The notes beneath the pieces are model-generated. The model saw nothing but the letters and a program-made list of their open reading frames with translations, was not told the DNA's origin and ran no database searches. Both the position numbers and the translations under genes were made by a program. Below are positions 1 to 9,271 of a DNA stretch of 64,000 nucleotides, piece after piece. Numbering within the stretch: the stretch's first letter is position 1; every line of letters begins with the position of its first letter. Origin of the DNA: Shewanella japonica (lineage in GTDB: Bacteria > Pseudomonadota > Gammaproteobacteria > Enterobacterales > Shewanellaceae); assembly GCF_002075795.1 (NCBI RefSeq), contig NZ_CP020472.1, positions 851,001 to 915,000 of the forward strand, written 5' to 3'.

Positions 1-669
1 AGGTTCCCCGTGTACGTTATAGCCTGGAGTACCGGTAGTCGCAGGCGTTTTTATCATTAAAACGTCGCCTGGCTTCACCATAATCATTGCGCCCAGATTT
101 CGCATGTCGACAGAGCCATCTTCACGTTCTTGAGGTTGTAATAACCGTTCACGAGCAAGGGGGACTTGTCTTGTTAATGTTGCATTAATGCCATTTACTG
201 CCAATTTGCCAATGGCGATTTGGCTACTGCAACTTTCACCCGGCGGTAAAATCGCTAATTGCTGGATCAGAGATTGAATTTTAGGTTTGCTTAATCCCAT
301 TTTGACTTTATGGGATTTTAGGGTGTTAAGGATCATTGGCAGTGAAGGGTCTTTTTCACCCCATGCTGATTCTAATGTCATAGAGGCCGACATTTTATCT
401 TCGCTGATTTCTATGGTCACACTGCCATCAGCTCGTTCACCAATGATAAAAAATAACTCATGCTTACCATTGTCATGAGTGCTGAGGGCATTAACTTCAG
501 CGACACAATTATGAATATTGTGGGTTAACGGTTTCAGCATGGCAAACTCTGCCTGTGTAAGTAGCTGTTTTACGTCATCTTCAGAAATTGGCCCATGAAT
601 ATTGGGCGTAACACGAAACTCTACTTGGGTTTGAGTTTCATTAAAAACAGCCATGCTCCAATCTAGCAT
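1..669 (-). CDS. FapA/DUF342-family protein, N-terminal part (cut by window edge)
   Basis: The first 223 codons run off the left edge. The start is ATG at 667-669 (protein begins MLDWSMAVFNETQ). The visible part has a polar N-terminal region followed by a stretch containing RQVPLARERLLQPQ, RNLGAMIMVKPGDVLM and TPGYNVHGEP. The TPG-x-x-V-x-G pattern is typical of FapA (formerly DUF342) proteins, which carry a right-handed beta-helix of unclear function and are common in Shewanella and Vibrio. No catalytic residues can be named. The gene is followed upstream by its own short intergenic space (670-846) and then rsmC in the same orientation. The family call rests on motif memory, so it is moderately sure. 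Confidence 0.6.
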   Translation of the reverse strand, partial: MLDWSMAVFNETQTQVEFRVTPNIHGPISEDDVKQLLTQAEFAMLKPLTHNIHNCVAEVNALSTHDNGKHELFFIIGERADGSVTIEISEDKMSASMTLESAWGEKDPSLPMILNTLKSHKVKMGLSKPKIQSLIQQLAILPPGESCSSQIAIGKLAVNGINATLTRQVPLARERLLQPQEREDGSVDMRNLGAMIMVKPGDVLMIKTPATTGTPGYNVHGEP

Positions 670-846
670 AAAAACCCTTATTAGCCATGAGACTTAAATG
701 CGTGTTAGCTCATGTATTGTTTTTCATAATGTGTGATGTTGATATCAAAATGTAGCTGTTTTTATGAATAAAGACTAGATAATTATCAAGCTTATGAGCG
801 CAAATTGAGAATTAGCACTCATCTTTCTTTAGTTGTTAATTTGTTG

Positions 847-1878
847 TTACTTATGGAAAAAGTACAATTTGTACTTATTATTTTCAGCAGGAACATTAAC
901 TTGGCCAAATTCAGCTGCAATTGTGTCTGCGTACGGAAGGTTACGGTTAGCCACAATTTGCCATACACCATTGGCAGATAAACTGCTGGCGCTTTGTTTG
1001 ACGAAATCTTTGGCAATATGTGTGGTGGCGGCTAATCCATCGTGAAACGGCGGATTAGAAATTATACCGTTAAATTGCCCTTGTATTTGTTTAAAGCCAT
1101 CTGATGGATAAACTTTAGCAGTCATCTGATTGGCAGCTAAGGTCAGCTCGCAGGCTTTGAGCGCCATTGCATTAATATCAATACATTCAACGTTAAGTTG
1201 TGGGTTTACTTTAAGCATTGCTGCACTAATAACGCCAGCTCCACAGCCGAAATCTAGAACTCTTCCCGATAATTCTGGCAGGTTTGACAGCAGTAATTCA
1301 GTACCTTGATCGAGCTTTTTCTCACTGAATACGCCAACAAGGTTACAAATAGTAATGTCTCCTTGTGGTGTCGATAATGAATAGTGGCTGACCCAATCTT
1401 CAATCGAGAATATTGGTGCAATTGCGGTTAATTCAGCAATGAATAGTAAACAGTGTCGAGCATTATCGCGCTTTAATGGCGCAGAATAATAGTCAGGCAA
1501 TAGTTTTGCTAAGGATTTTACTCCGCCTTTATTGTCGCCAATAACGATAAGCGTACCGCCAACAGATAGATGTTGAGCTGCTAATTGAAATAGGTAGGGC
1601 GCTAATGCTTTTGCTTTTGGAAAGTAGACAATGACTGTATCAAATTTTTGCTTGGTATCGTCAGGCAGTTGGTGGCCAAAGTAGCTCGTAAGATGCGCTT
1701 TTTTCTGATTAGCCACATATTGATAATGATTAAAATCAAGCGCTAAGCTTGTAACTGATGCAGCATGACTAAGGAGCTCTGATGCGAGAGTATCGGCTTC
1801 ATGATTTAAAATCAGCAGGTGCTGGTTTTCGATGAATTGAACATTGCGCATTAAAACTTGAGAAGTGTTGGTGAGCAC
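847..1878 (-). CDS. rsmC: 16S rRNA (guanine1207-N2)-methyltransferase RsmC
   Basis: RsmC transfers a methyl group from S-adenosylmethionine to N2 of G1207 of 16S rRNA in the 30S subunit. The 343-residue length is what the family shows. The N-terminal half is the degenerate methyltransferase-like domain. The C-terminal half carries SAM-binding motif [11 protein letters not shown] (about 207-216), and the catalytic NPPFH motif (275-279) typical of N-methylation of an exocyclic amino group in RNA or DNA. The chain ends in a short aromatic tail (KYKLYFFHK). It appears to be a single-gene unit, well separated from the alkaline phosphatase gene upstream. Confidence 0.93.
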   Translation of the reverse strand: MLTNTSQVLMRNVQFIENQHLLILNHEADTLASELLSHAASVTSLALDFNHYQYVANQKKAHLTSYFGHQLPDDTKQKFDTVIVYFPKAKALAPYLFQLAAQHLSVGGTLIVIGDNKGGVKSLAKLLPDYYSAPLKRDNARHCLLFIAELTAIAPIFSIEDWVSHYSLSTPQGDITICNLVGVFSEKKLDQGTELLLSNLPELSGRVLDFGCGAGVISAAMLKVNPQLNVECIDINAMALKACELTLAANQMTAKVYPSDGFKQIQGQFNGIISNPPFHDGLAATTHIAKDFVKQSASSLSANGVWQIVANRNLPYADTIAAEFGQVNVPAENNKYKLYFFHK

Positions 1879-1984
1879 AGAATCGACCTTAATAAATTAA
1901 CTCAGTTGTTATGAGGGCGATTATAGCAAAGAAGTGCTGAACTGTTTACGTTATCAAAGCGTGTTTATTAAAGGTAAACTTGCA

Positions 1985-2016
1985 TAAAAAAGGGCACAGC
2001 TAATACTGCGCCCTTT
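1985..2016 (-). terminator. Rho-independent terminator after the alkaline phosphatase gene
   Basis: On the minus strand AAAGGGCGCAG pairs with CTGTGCCCTTT around a short loop and is followed by a T-run. It lies 24 bp past the phosphatase stop codon, so it separates that gene from rsmC. Confidence 0.75.
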
Positions 2017-2039
2017 CATCAAGAGATGAGATTTAGGGG

Positions 2040-3545
2040 TTATCGAGCAGCTTTAGGCAATAAACTCATCATCTTAGTGGCGATATCAATATTATCTTGG
2101 TGACCACTGAATAAGATTGCTCCCGGTCCAGCGGCAAACACTTGTACGTCATCAGCAGTGTGTCCTAAAGACGTCCAACCTGTGTTTGTACGAAGATCTA
2201 TGACAGATAAAATGGTTGTAAATAGCTGCTTTTGTCCCTGCATTCTTGCAGCGCTAAGCTTAGCGATTTCTTCGTCTGTTGCCTCAAAACCAATGAGCTC
2301 GTTAAATCGTTTTTGCCATTCATCAGTTGCGATTAGTGCTTTTGAAATCATTTCAGGTGAAGCCGTTATCTGATGAAGAATCGCGGGCTCCCAAGCGTAT
2401 TCATTATTTGCGCCGATAGATAGGCCACCGGTATTGTGGTCAGCAGTAACAACCATTAGCGTATCTTGGCGTTCACGAACAAATTGCTCCACAACCTCGA
2501 TAGCATTAGCGAACTCATCCATTTCTCCCATGGCCGTGGCGATATCATTTGAATGGCCAGCCCAGTCGATTAGGCTACCTTCAACCATTAAGACAAAACC
2601 TTGCTCGTTTTGAGATAATAAATCTAATGCTTTTTGAGTTAAGGTGCTGAGTTTGTGTCCTTGTTTGTCATCGATGACCCAAGGCAGTTGCACATCGGCA
2701 AACAGTCCTAGCACTTTAGGTTCGGTTATAGAGTCTAATTGAGCAAACTCTGTGATGTGCTGATACCCTTTATCGGTAAATTGCTTCAGTAAGGCTTCTG
2801 AAAAATATTTTTGTCCGCCACCTAAAATGACATCTGCATCAGAGTTAAAGTAGTCCTCAGCGATTTCGACATAGTTTCTGCGGTGTTCATTATGGGCAAG
2901 AAAAGCCGCTGGTGTGGCATGATTTACCTGAGATGATACAGCTACGCCAGTTGATAAGCCTCGCTTTTTAGCCATTTCCATAATGGTTGTCAACGGACGT
3001 TTATTTTCATCAACAGCAATGGCACCGTTATAGGTTTTAAAGCCCGTCGCTAAGGCTGTGGCTGATGCTGCTGAATCTGTGACATATCCGCTAACAGGTG
3101 CAGGGTAAGTGCTTGACATGCCGACAAGTAAGCGATCAAACACTGTTTGTTCAATCTCTTGTGTTTCAGGGTTATCTTTAAAATAGCGGTAAGCGGTGGT
3201 GTATGCGGGACCCATACCATCACCAATCATAATGATCATATTCTTGGGTTTAGCCGGGCCTGAAGTTTGTTTTGCTTTTTTATTAGGAATATTAGTGATG
3301 GGCGCGACAATAGGTGTTGATGAGTCCTTGCTTGAAGCTGTGTCAGAATTTGTGGCTTGTGGTGCTGTGCTTGGAGCACTAGAAACTGTGGTATCAGAAA
3401 CACTAGAAACTTGAACCTGTACTTGATTGGTCTGTTTGGTTGCTGCAAGCATATTGGCTTCTGCTAATGGCTGACTTGCCATAGAAACCGATGAGAAACA
3501 CAGGGTCATCCCAAGCATTAAGCTCAGTGTTGTTCTTATTGTCAT
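2040..3545 (-). CDS. phoA: Alkaline phosphatase, PhoA-type, exported
   Basis: A periplasmic metal-dependent phosphomonoesterase that releases phosphate from organic esters. I place the start at ATG 3543-3545 (MTIRTTLSLML), because AGGA lies 6 nt upstream and a clean signal peptide follows, ending near SMAS. This gives 501 residues. After a Ser/Thr/Ala/Gln-rich linker the catalytic domain shows the family signatures: IMIGDGMGPAY (metal Asp), VTDSAASATALATG with the nucleophile Ser, VTADHNTGG and GHTADDV (metal ligands). A stop-free extension of ten codons upstream lacks a ribosome site. The long low-complexity linker between signal and catalytic domain is unusual for E. coli PhoA but common in marine homologues. 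No convincing Pho box was found upstream. Confidence 0.88.
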   Translation of the reverse strand: MTIRTTLSLMLGMTLCFSSVSMASQPLAEANMLAATKQTNQVQVQVSSVSDTTVSSAPSTAPQATNSDTASSKDSSTPIVAPITNIPNKKAKQTSGPAKPKNMIIMIGDGMGPAYTTAYRYFKDNPETQEIEQTVFDRLLVGMSSTYPAPVSGYVTDSAASATALATGFKTYNGAIAVDENKRPLTTIMEMAKKRGLSTGVAVSSQVNHATPAAFLAHNEHRRNYVEIAEDYFNSDADVILGGGQKYFSEALLKQFTDKGYQHITEFAQLDSITEPKVLGLFADVQLPWVIDDKQGHKLSTLTQKALDLLSQNEQGFVLMVEGSLIDWAGHSNDIATAMGEMDEFANAIEVVEQFVRERQDTLMVVTADHNTGGLSIGANNEYAWEPAILHQITASPEMISKALIATDEWQKRFNELIGFEATDEEIAKLSAARMQGQKQLFTTILSVIDLRTNTGWTSLGHTADDVQVFAAGPGAILFSGHQDNIDIATKMMSLLPKAAR

Positions 3546-3568
3546 GATAAATCCTGAAGTAAAATTAA

Positions 3569-3606
3569 GGCTCAACTTGATGGTAAATGACCGTCATTAT
3601 TGAGCC
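3569..3606 (-). terminator. Possible terminator or cruciform between gshB and the phosphatase gene
   Basis: GGCTCAA and TTGAGCC form 7-bp arms around a spacer that itself contains the inverted repeat AATGAC/GGTCATT. On the minus strand it follows the gshB stop by about 10 bp and is trailed by a T-rich but broken tract (TTAATTTTA). It could be a weak terminator or a regulatory hairpin in the phosphatase leader. Confidence 0.4.
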
Positions 3607-3616
3607 TATAATATTG

Positions 3617-4570
3617 TTAAGCTTGTTTATTGATTCGTGCTTCAATTGCGTCCATTAGCATGCCGGTAATATCGACATCAAACGCAGCTTCAATTTCTTT
3701 GATGCACGTTGGGCTAGTAACATTGATTTCGGTGAGCTTATCTCCGATAACATCTAACCCAACAAAGATTAGGCCACGCTTTTTAAGTTCAGGCCCTAAT
3801 GTGCGTGCAATATGAAAATCGCTTTCAGATAGCGGTTGAGCAACCCCGCTGCCGCCTGCCGCTAAATTACCTCGGGTTTCACCTTTCATGGGTATACGTG
3901 CAAGTGAGTAAGGGACTGGCTCACCATCAACAACTAAAATACGTTTATCACCTTGCTTAATTTCTGGGATAAAGCCTTGCGCCATGGCGTAGCGTGAACC
4001 GTGCTCTGTGAGCGTTTCTAAAATAACGCCAATGTTCGGGTCATCTTGTTTTACACGGAAAATTGATGCGCCACCCATACCATCAAGTGGTTTAAGAATA
4101 ATATCGCCTTTTTCAGCGAGGAAAGCACGGATGCGTTTGGCATCACGAGTTACCACGGTTTCAGGGGTAAACTCTGGAAACCAAGCAGTGAACAATTTTT
4201 CATTCGCATCACGCAAACTTTGTGGTTTGTTGACGATTAAAACGCCTTCTTCTTCAGCGCGTTCAAGCATATAAGTGGCATAAATGAACTCAGTATCAAA
4301 TGGCGGATCTTTACGCATTAAAATGACATCTAAGTCAGCAAGTGGCGTATCTTCGCTGTCGCCTAATTCAAACCATTTAGTGGCATTATCTTCAACTGTC
4401 AGTGAACGCATGGTTGCCATTGCCTTGCCATTTACCATAGCGAGATCTTGCATTTCCATATAATACAGTTCGTAACCACGAGATTGGGCTGCCATTAACA
4501 TTGCAAAACTTGAGTCTTTTTTGATGTTAATGTCGCTGATTGGATCCATTACTATGCCGAGCTTAATCAT
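3617..4570 (-). CDS. gshB: Glutathione synthetase
   Basis: An ATP-grasp enzyme that joins gamma-glutamylcysteine and glycine to make glutathione in the cytoplasm. The 317-residue length equals the usual bacterial GshB length. The N-terminus MIKLGIVMDPI is nearly identical to that of E. coli. ATP-grasp features are visible: DVILMRKDPPFDTEFIYATY, a glycine-rich loop in PLDGMGGASIFRV, and the C-terminal LIFVGLDVIGDKLTEINVTSPT with the metal-binding acidic and Asn residues. It is the last gene of the sprT-endA-rsmE-gshB block, which E. coli has in the same order. Confidence 0.95.
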   Translation of the reverse strand: MIKLGIVMDPISDINIKKDSSFAMLMAAQSRGYELYYMEMQDLAMVNGKAMATMRSLTVEDNATKWFELGDSEDTPLADLDVILMRKDPPFDTEFIYATYMLERAEEEGVLIVNKPQSLRDANEKLFTAWFPEFTPETVVTRDAKRIRAFLAEKGDIILKPLDGMGGASIFRVKQDDPNIGVILETLTEHGSRYAMAQGFIPEIKQGDKRILVVDGEPVPYSLARIPMKGETRGNLAAGGSGVAQPLSESDFHIARTLGPELKKRGLIFVGLDVIGDKLTEINVTSPTCIKEIEAAFDVDITGMLMDAIEARINKQA

Positions 4571-4607
4571 ACTTTATCCTTATTTTCTCAATGCTTATTA
4601 TCATTGA

Positions 4608-5342
4608 TTAACCGATATCACCGAAACGTAGTTGCAACGCGGTAATCGCAGTCAGTGAAGCTGTTTCTGTGCGTAATACTCTAGGGCCAAGTAACACATC
4701 CGTAAATTGATGTGTTTCCGTCATGGCGATCTCTTCTTCTGATAGACCGCCTTCAGGGCCAATTAATAACCGAACCTTGGTATTTTCTAGCGATAGTCCA
4801 TTAATGCCATGTGCAGCACGCGGGTGCAGATTTAACTTTAATGCGTCAGTTTGCTCAGCACACCATTGATTAAGTGTCATCGCAGGCCTGACTTTCGGTA
4901 CGAAACTACGTCCCGATTGTTCACATGCACTGATGACAATTTTTTGCCATTGGCTGATTTTCTTTTCTAAACGCTCGCCACTTAATTTGACCCCACAGCG
5001 GTCAGAAAAGAGCGGGGTAATAGTGGTTACGCCCAATTCAACTGACTTTTGAATGGTAAAGTCCATTCTGTCACCTCGAGATATCACTTGACCTAAATGT
5101 AAGTCTAGTGGTGACTCTGAATTATTTGGCGTATTTTCAATGATTTCAACGGTGACGTTTTTTTTGTTTGCACTGATTATTGTTGCCAAATAATCGTTGC
5201 CATTTCCAGTAAATAAACGGATGTTTTCGCCTTCGGTCATTCGCAGAACACGACCAATGTGGGCAGCACCATCTTCGTCTAGTTTTACGTGCTGATTAAC
5301 AGCAAGATCATTGATTGGTTGATAAATTCTTGGGACGCGCAT
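4608..5342 (-). CDS. rsmE: 16S rRNA (uracil1498-N3)-methyltransferase RsmE
   Basis: A SPOUT-class, SAM-dependent enzyme that methylates N3 of U1498 in 16S rRNA. It has 244 residues, normal for the family. The start MRVPRIYQP and the N-terminal PUA-like part ([19 protein letters not shown]) are typical. The C-terminal trefoil-knot region has [13 protein letters not shown] followed by [16 protein letters not shown], the RsmE signature. It lies between endA and gshB in one orientation with short gaps and is probably co-transcribed with them. Confidence 0.94.
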   Translation of the reverse strand: MRVPRIYQPINDLAVNQHVKLDEDGAAHIGRVLRMTEGENIRLFTGNGNDYLATIISANKKNVTVEIIENTPNNSESPLDLHLGQVISRGDRMDFTIQKSVELGVTTITPLFSDRCGVKLSGERLEKKISQWQKIVISACEQSGRSFVPKVRPAMTLNQWCAEQTDALKLNLHPRAAHGINGLSLENTKVRLLIGPEGGLSEEEIAMTETHQFTDVLLGPRVLRTETASLTAITALQLRFGDIG

Positions 5343-5351
5343 AGTAAATCC

Positions 5352-6098
5352 TTAATCAATGAGGCCGAGATTCTGACATTGTTTTAAGACAAAATTATTA
5401 TGATTGCCTTGATTTTCTGAAATTAATTCATCTCTTAAACATTCAACCTTATCAACTGGATAAGTTCTATCCCATGCGTTGAATAAGCGTTTCTGGCTAG
5501 CAGAGATAGCTAAGCCATAAGTTTGCTGCATGTAAAAGTAGGTACGAGCAATTGCGCCGCGGCTTTGCTTTGGCGGCTGTGCTTTGCGGCCTTTAAAGTC
5601 AACAACCATAGCACATTGGCCATATTGTGTGGCTTCTCCATTCCATTCGCTAAAGCGGTAGTTGCTTCTATCGCCATTAACTTCACCAACAGCAGGGGTT
5701 AGATTGTGCAAATCGGCTTCCATTTTCTTAAATTCTGCACTGGTTCTGCCGCAATTCTTACGACCGCCATTTTGCCAGCACTGCAACTGATGACCAAACT
5801 CCCATGCAGGGACAACATGCTCCCACTCGATTCGATTTGCTCGTGGAATTTGTTTGCGTACTTGGTAACCACAGCTGTCTAGGTTTGGTTTCCATTGTTT
5901 ACCAATCACTTCAATATCACAACCGCAATAAAAGCTGCTCATTGGTAATGACTGACTATATATCTTCTGGGCAATTTTTTTCGCACTTCTAAAACTTGAT
6001 GGATGTTGGGCTGCTTGTGCACTAACACTCGTAATAGTTGTGATAACAAATAACACGATACCCATTTGGAACAGATTTGAAACTTTTAAATACGGCAC
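5352..6098 (-). CDS. endA: Endonuclease I, periplasmic DNase
   Basis: EndA is an exported His-Me finger endonuclease that cuts double-stranded DNA in the periplasm. The body has the family pattern: [14 protein letters not shown] with the catalytic His, then [21 protein letters not shown], and many Cys for disulfides. I chose the GTG at 6096-6098, because AGGG sits about 6 nt upstream and the resulting N-terminus (M)[17 protein letters not shown] has a basic residue before the hydrophobic core. That gives 248 residues against 235 in E. coli. ATG starts at 6114-6116 and 6063-6065 are possible but have no ribosome site. It sits 9 bp before rsmE. Confidence 0.9.
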   Translation of the reverse strand: MPYLKVSNLFQMGIVLFVITTITSVSAQAAQHPSSFRSAKKIAQKIYSQSLPMSSFYCGCDIEVIGKQWKPNLDSCGYQVRKQIPRANRIEWEHVVPAWEFGHQLQCWQNGGRKNCGRTSAEFKKMEADLHNLTPAVGEVNGDRSNYRFSEWNGEATQYGQCAMVVDFKGRKAQPPKQSRGAIARTYFYMQQTYGLAISASQKRLFNAWDRTYPVDKVECLRDELISENQGNHNNFVLKQCQNLGLID

Positions 6099-6129
6099 AA
6101 TAAACCCTAACGACATTCAATACGGCACA
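6089..6129. repeat. Two direct 11-bp repeats around the endA start
   Basis: AATACGGCACA occurs at 6089-6099 and again at 6119-6129, exactly 30 bp apart. The first copy covers the chosen GTG start of endA and the second lies just upstream. Three helical turns of spacing is compatible with a protein binding one face of the DNA, but no regulator is known to me. Confidence 0.6.
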
Positions 6130-6281
6130 GGCTATACGGGTTGGTTTAGCCTGATATTTGCAAAGGATGGTAAGGGATTGAAACTTGGGATGCAATCAGA
6201 ACTGTGGATTGTATTTTGGATTTTAACGGCCAGACCATAAGCTCATATTTTGCATTATTAAATAGCAGATTATTGCGAAAG

Positions 6282-6872
6282 TTATTGCGAAAGAGTTAAT
6301 GGCGTTAATACTTGCTGACAAGATTTGCAGCGGTACTGTGTTTGATGACGTTGCACTTTATTGTGGCGCCTAATGGATAACATGATAGGACCGCAGTCAC
6401 AACGATATTGAAATTGCTTACCTGCAACGGATTGAGTATTCAGCTGATGGGTCGTATCGGCAGGTACATTAAATACATTAGTCATGATGTTTTGCCACTC
6501 TTGCCCGTGGGGCTTAACCCGACCATACAGTTGAAAACTGAGTAAATGGCTGATTTCATGAGGCACAACTTGATCGATAAATTCAGTGATATTTTCTTCA
6601 AGTAATACAGGATTAAACCTGAGCTTATTTAATTGGAGATGAGCCGTTCCTGCGCTTTTTCCTCTTAAGGTAAATTGAATAGTAGGGCGAGGGAATTGAC
6701 GTTTCAATAAGCTTTCTGCTTGCAGATAGTCAGCTTCTACTTTGCGTAAAATTTGTTGTTGCGCCTCTGTTTTAGGTAAACAAGTTTTCATCGATGCTTT
6801 ATCGTTGGGAATACTTGTAGCAGCGTGATTTATTGATGACTGCGTTTGACGACGGAACAATGATTTAAGCAT
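6282..6872 (-). CDS. sprT: SprT-family zinc metalloprotease
   Basis: A 196-residue SprT homologue. The zinc-protease motif HEISH is at 105-109, inside QVVPHEISHLLSFQLYG. It is followed by a C-terminal zinc ribbon with Cys158/Cys160 (YRCDC) and Cys182/Cys185 (YRCKSC). The N-terminal 35 residues are an extra basic and polar segment absent from the 165-residue E. coli protein. Its bacterial role is poorly defined, and the eukaryotic relative Spartan digests DNA-protein crosslinks. It heads the sprT-endA-rsmE-gshB cluster, with about 180 bp before endA, so endA may also have its own promoter. Confidence 0.88.
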   Translation of the reverse strand: MLKSLFRRQTQSSINHAATSIPNDKASMKTCLPKTEAQQQILRKVEADYLQAESLLKRQFPRPTIQFTLRGKSAGTAHLQLNKLRFNPVLLEENITEFIDQVVPHEISHLLSFQLYGRVKPHGQEWQNIMTNVFNVPADTTHQLNTQSVAGKQFQYRCDCGPIMLSIRRHNKVQRHQTQYRCKSCQQVLTPLTLSQ

Positions 6873-7012
6873 ATTTGGCTTGGCTAAAAGGCTTGTTGAA
6901 AGCGTTTATAGTGAATCAGGAAATGAAAACATCGAGCTTGATTATAGCGTGTAGAATCGTCCTGCCGCAAACCTCGAGATAATAGCATGCGGCAAGATGA
7001 GTGATGCTGCAG

Positions 7013-8182
7013 CTATTTTGCAGCGGCAAGTTTTACCATGTCGACGATTTGTTCAACAATGGCCCATTCCGTATCTGCATCATAACCACTGACTCTCGGG
7101 GTATGAATGTGCCCAACAGGAATATCACGGTTAAACTGCTGTTTTAACAAGATACTACGATAAGATATTTCATTGGACAAATAGCCGCCGCCAGAACCTT
7201 CAACTGATGTTTCATTGACTAATTCGTAAATGTTTTTCGCATCAAATTGTCCACGGCTCACGGTGGTGACTTGATGATTGTCATTGACCTTCCATTTACC
7301 CTCTACTTGTTGCATTGCTCTAACAGGCAGTGAGAACTCAACATATTCAGGGCCGTTTAATGTTCCTCCATTGAATAGCGGAGCTTGTGGAGCTGTTTTA
7401 CTGGCACCTGTATAAACATTGAGATTATCTGGCGCTGCAGCACTGCGGCCTCTTGCAGGAAAACGCTCAATATCAAAATCATCTCGCCCCATACTGACGG
7501 TGAAAATCATATCAATACTGTTATCGCGATACATAGGTGTCAGTAGAGATTCAATCATACCGTCATCGAAATCAGCAAAACGAACTGGGATCATCACAGT
7601 TTCGATTTGAGCTTGTTTACCATTAACGTCGAACGTCATGCCATCAAGTGCTAATGCAGTTAATCCTGAAGGGTTACTTTGAGTGATGTCTTTGTCTAAA
7701 AAGAAAGGGTCAAAGCCAGTGACTAGGATCTTTATTCGAGTTTCTGGTTTAAAGTGAATATCGCTAAGCCCGCGAGATGACTTCTCAAATGCATTAATCA
7801 GAATGTCGCGCTGCCAAGGCACTATATTGTAACCAGCATCTGCTGTTTTTAAGGTTTTTCGCATTGCTAAGCGGCTCCAGTAGAGCGCGCGATCATCGTA
7901 GTTACCTGCTTTAACATCGGCGACTGCCTGTTGCCAAAGCTTGGTTCCTTGTGATGCCACCATTTGCGTAATGGCCAGTTCATCCGTTGATGAATTGAGC
8001 TTATTATCTAATTGTGTATTAAGGTTATCAAAGCGGTTAGCCACATCTGCCATCACTTCCATCACATTAGGAAGGCGCAATTCTTCTACATTTAGGCTGC
8101 TTGATTCATTTTGCGCATAGGCGGGATTAACACTGAGCAACATTGCTGCAGCTAATGTGCTTGTGATTAAGGGCTTGAACAT
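7013..8182 (-). CDS. Exported pyroglutamyl-peptidase I-like protein with Ser in place of the catalytic Cys
   Basis: The protein has 389 residues with a clear signal peptide (MFKPLITSTLAAAMLLSVNPAYAQ) and a helical region of about 140 residues. It then has a domain resembling peptidase family C15, which removes N-terminal pyroglutamate. RIKILVTGFDPF matches the family opening, DIERFPARGR matches the segment holding the catalytic Glu, and VGHIHTPR matches the His segment. The Cys segment, usually Y-x-C-N, here reads GGYLSNEISY with Ser336 (TCC at 7175-7177) at the Cys position. It is also much longer than cytoplasmic C15 enzymes (about 210 residues) and is exported. It may be an inactive binding protein or a Ser-based hydrolase. 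The fold call is fairly sure; function is unknown. Confidence 0.7.
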   Translation of the reverse strand: MFKPLITSTLAAAMLLSVNPAYAQNESSSLNVEELRLPNVMEVMADVANRFDNLNTQLDNKLNSSTDELAITQMVASQGTKLWQQAVADVKAGNYDDRALYWSRLAMRKTLKTADAGYNIVPWQRDILINAFEKSSRGLSDIHFKPETRIKILVTGFDPFFLDKDITQSNPSGLTALALDGMTFDVNGKQAQIETVMIPVRFADFDDGMIESLLTPMYRDNSIDMIFTVSMGRDDFDIERFPARGRSAAAPDNLNVYTGASKTAPQAPLFNGGTLNGPEYVEFSLPVRAMQQVEGKWKVNDNHQVTTVSRGQFDAKNIYELVNETSVEGSGGGYLSNEISYRSILLKQQFNRDIPVGHIHTPRVSGYDADTEWAIVEQIVDMVKLAAAK

Positions 8183-8235
8183 GGCTATTCCTTTAGAATG
8201 TCTTTGTTATTGTTTAATTTAACACGGCTAGATCG

Positions 8236-9147
8236 CTAATTCATTATAGATTGTAATGATTCCTGACTACTATAACGTTTGGCGAAGAAGTCTAAAAATG
8301 CACTGATATTACTGGCTAACTGGCGGCGGCTTGAGTAAACCCCATAAACTTTAAATGGTTCCATCGGCCATTCTTGCAACAGTGGCACTAATGTTCCTGC
8401 GGCTAACTCTTGCTTGCAACTGGTATTTGATAACATCGCAATGCCAAAGTCATCTTGAGCGAGTCGCTTAACCATACTGGCACTATTAACGCGTACTTTG
8501 CGTTTAAAGGTGGCCATTGTTTTACGGCTCCCTTTACCAACAGGCCATATTGGTGCTGATAAGCTTGTTCCTAATAATATCCCACTGTGCTGAGCTAGCT
8601 CTTGGGGCGTCGCTGGCGTGCCCGATTTTTTGAGATAACCAGGACTTGCGACTAAAATAGGTTGGCGCTCAAAAAGCAATCGAGCGACTAAGTCAGAGGA
8701 TTCTAATGGCCCGTACTTGATGGCGATATCATAGCCTTCACCCACTAAGCCTACATTACTGTCGGTAAATTGAACATCCAGCTCAATGTTGGGGTAAAGA
8801 CGCATGAAGCTACTACATAAGTTAGCAATGACTTCTTGAGAAAATGACACTGGAATTGCGATACGCAAAGACCCCGAAATATCGCTATGGGTATTTTCAA
8901 TAATGGCCTTGGCAGCATCAATTTCTTGGCTAATCGAATCGCAATGCTGAAAGAATAATGCACCAACTTGGGTTAGGCTTAAATTACGCGTGTCCCGTTG
9001 CAATAAACGCACGCCAAGTTGCTCTTCTAATTGAGCTACTTTGCGACTTATGGTTGATTTTGGTTGTCCGATGTCTCGGGCGGCTTGCGAAAAGCCTTTT
9101 GCTCTAACTACTGCTGCAAACAGCATCATACCGTTTAAATCAGGCAC
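8236..9147 (-). CDS. LysR-family transcriptional regulator
   Basis: A 303-residue LysR-type regulator. The winged-helix DNA-binding domain is at the N-terminus (LNGMMLFAAVVRAKGFSQAARDIGQPKSTISRKVAQLEEQLGVRLLQRDTR, given here only to mark residues about 4-55). It is followed by the periplasmic-binding-protein-like effector domain. The segment GEGYDIAIKYGPLESSDLVAR is typical of the CrgA/DmlR-like subgroup. It is divergent from the acetyl-CoA carboxylase-like gene, with about 124 bp between the starts, so it may control that gene or itself. The effector cannot be told from sequence. Confidence 0.88.
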   Translation of the reverse strand: MPDLNGMMLFAAVVRAKGFSQAARDIGQPKSTISRKVAQLEEQLGVRLLQRDTRNLSLTQVGALFFQHCDSISQEIDAAKAIIENTHSDISGSLRIAIPVSFSQEVIANLCSSFMRLYPNIELDVQFTDSNVGLVGEGYDIAIKYGPLESSDLVARLLFERQPILVASPGYLKKSGTPATPQELAQHSGILLGTSLSAPIWPVGKGSRKTMATFKRKVRVNSASMVKRLAQDDFGIAMLSNTSCKQELAAGTLVPLLQEWPMEPFKVYGVYSSRRQLASNISAFLDFFAKRYSSQESLQSIMN

Positions 9148-9271
9148 TTTAGCCTCACTGTCTCAAAAATGGAACAAAGCGTCTTCGACAGTTTAATGGT
9201 AATTGGACAGCGAACAAAGTTATATTTACCGACTAAAAATTTTAGAGGCTATAAAAGCAGAGGATCTAAGG

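Noticed and set aside
3546..3616. Possible Pho box before the alkaline phosphatase gene (GGTCATTTACCATCA)
   Set aside because: The two direct-repeat halves of the PhoB site are not both present, and the sequence lies in the gshB terminator-like hairpin.
6963..6994. TGCCGCA / TGCGGCA inverted repeat between sprT and the pyroglutamyl-peptidase-like gene
   Set aside because: Short arms with an 18-nt spacer and no T-run on either side, so not a convincing terminator.
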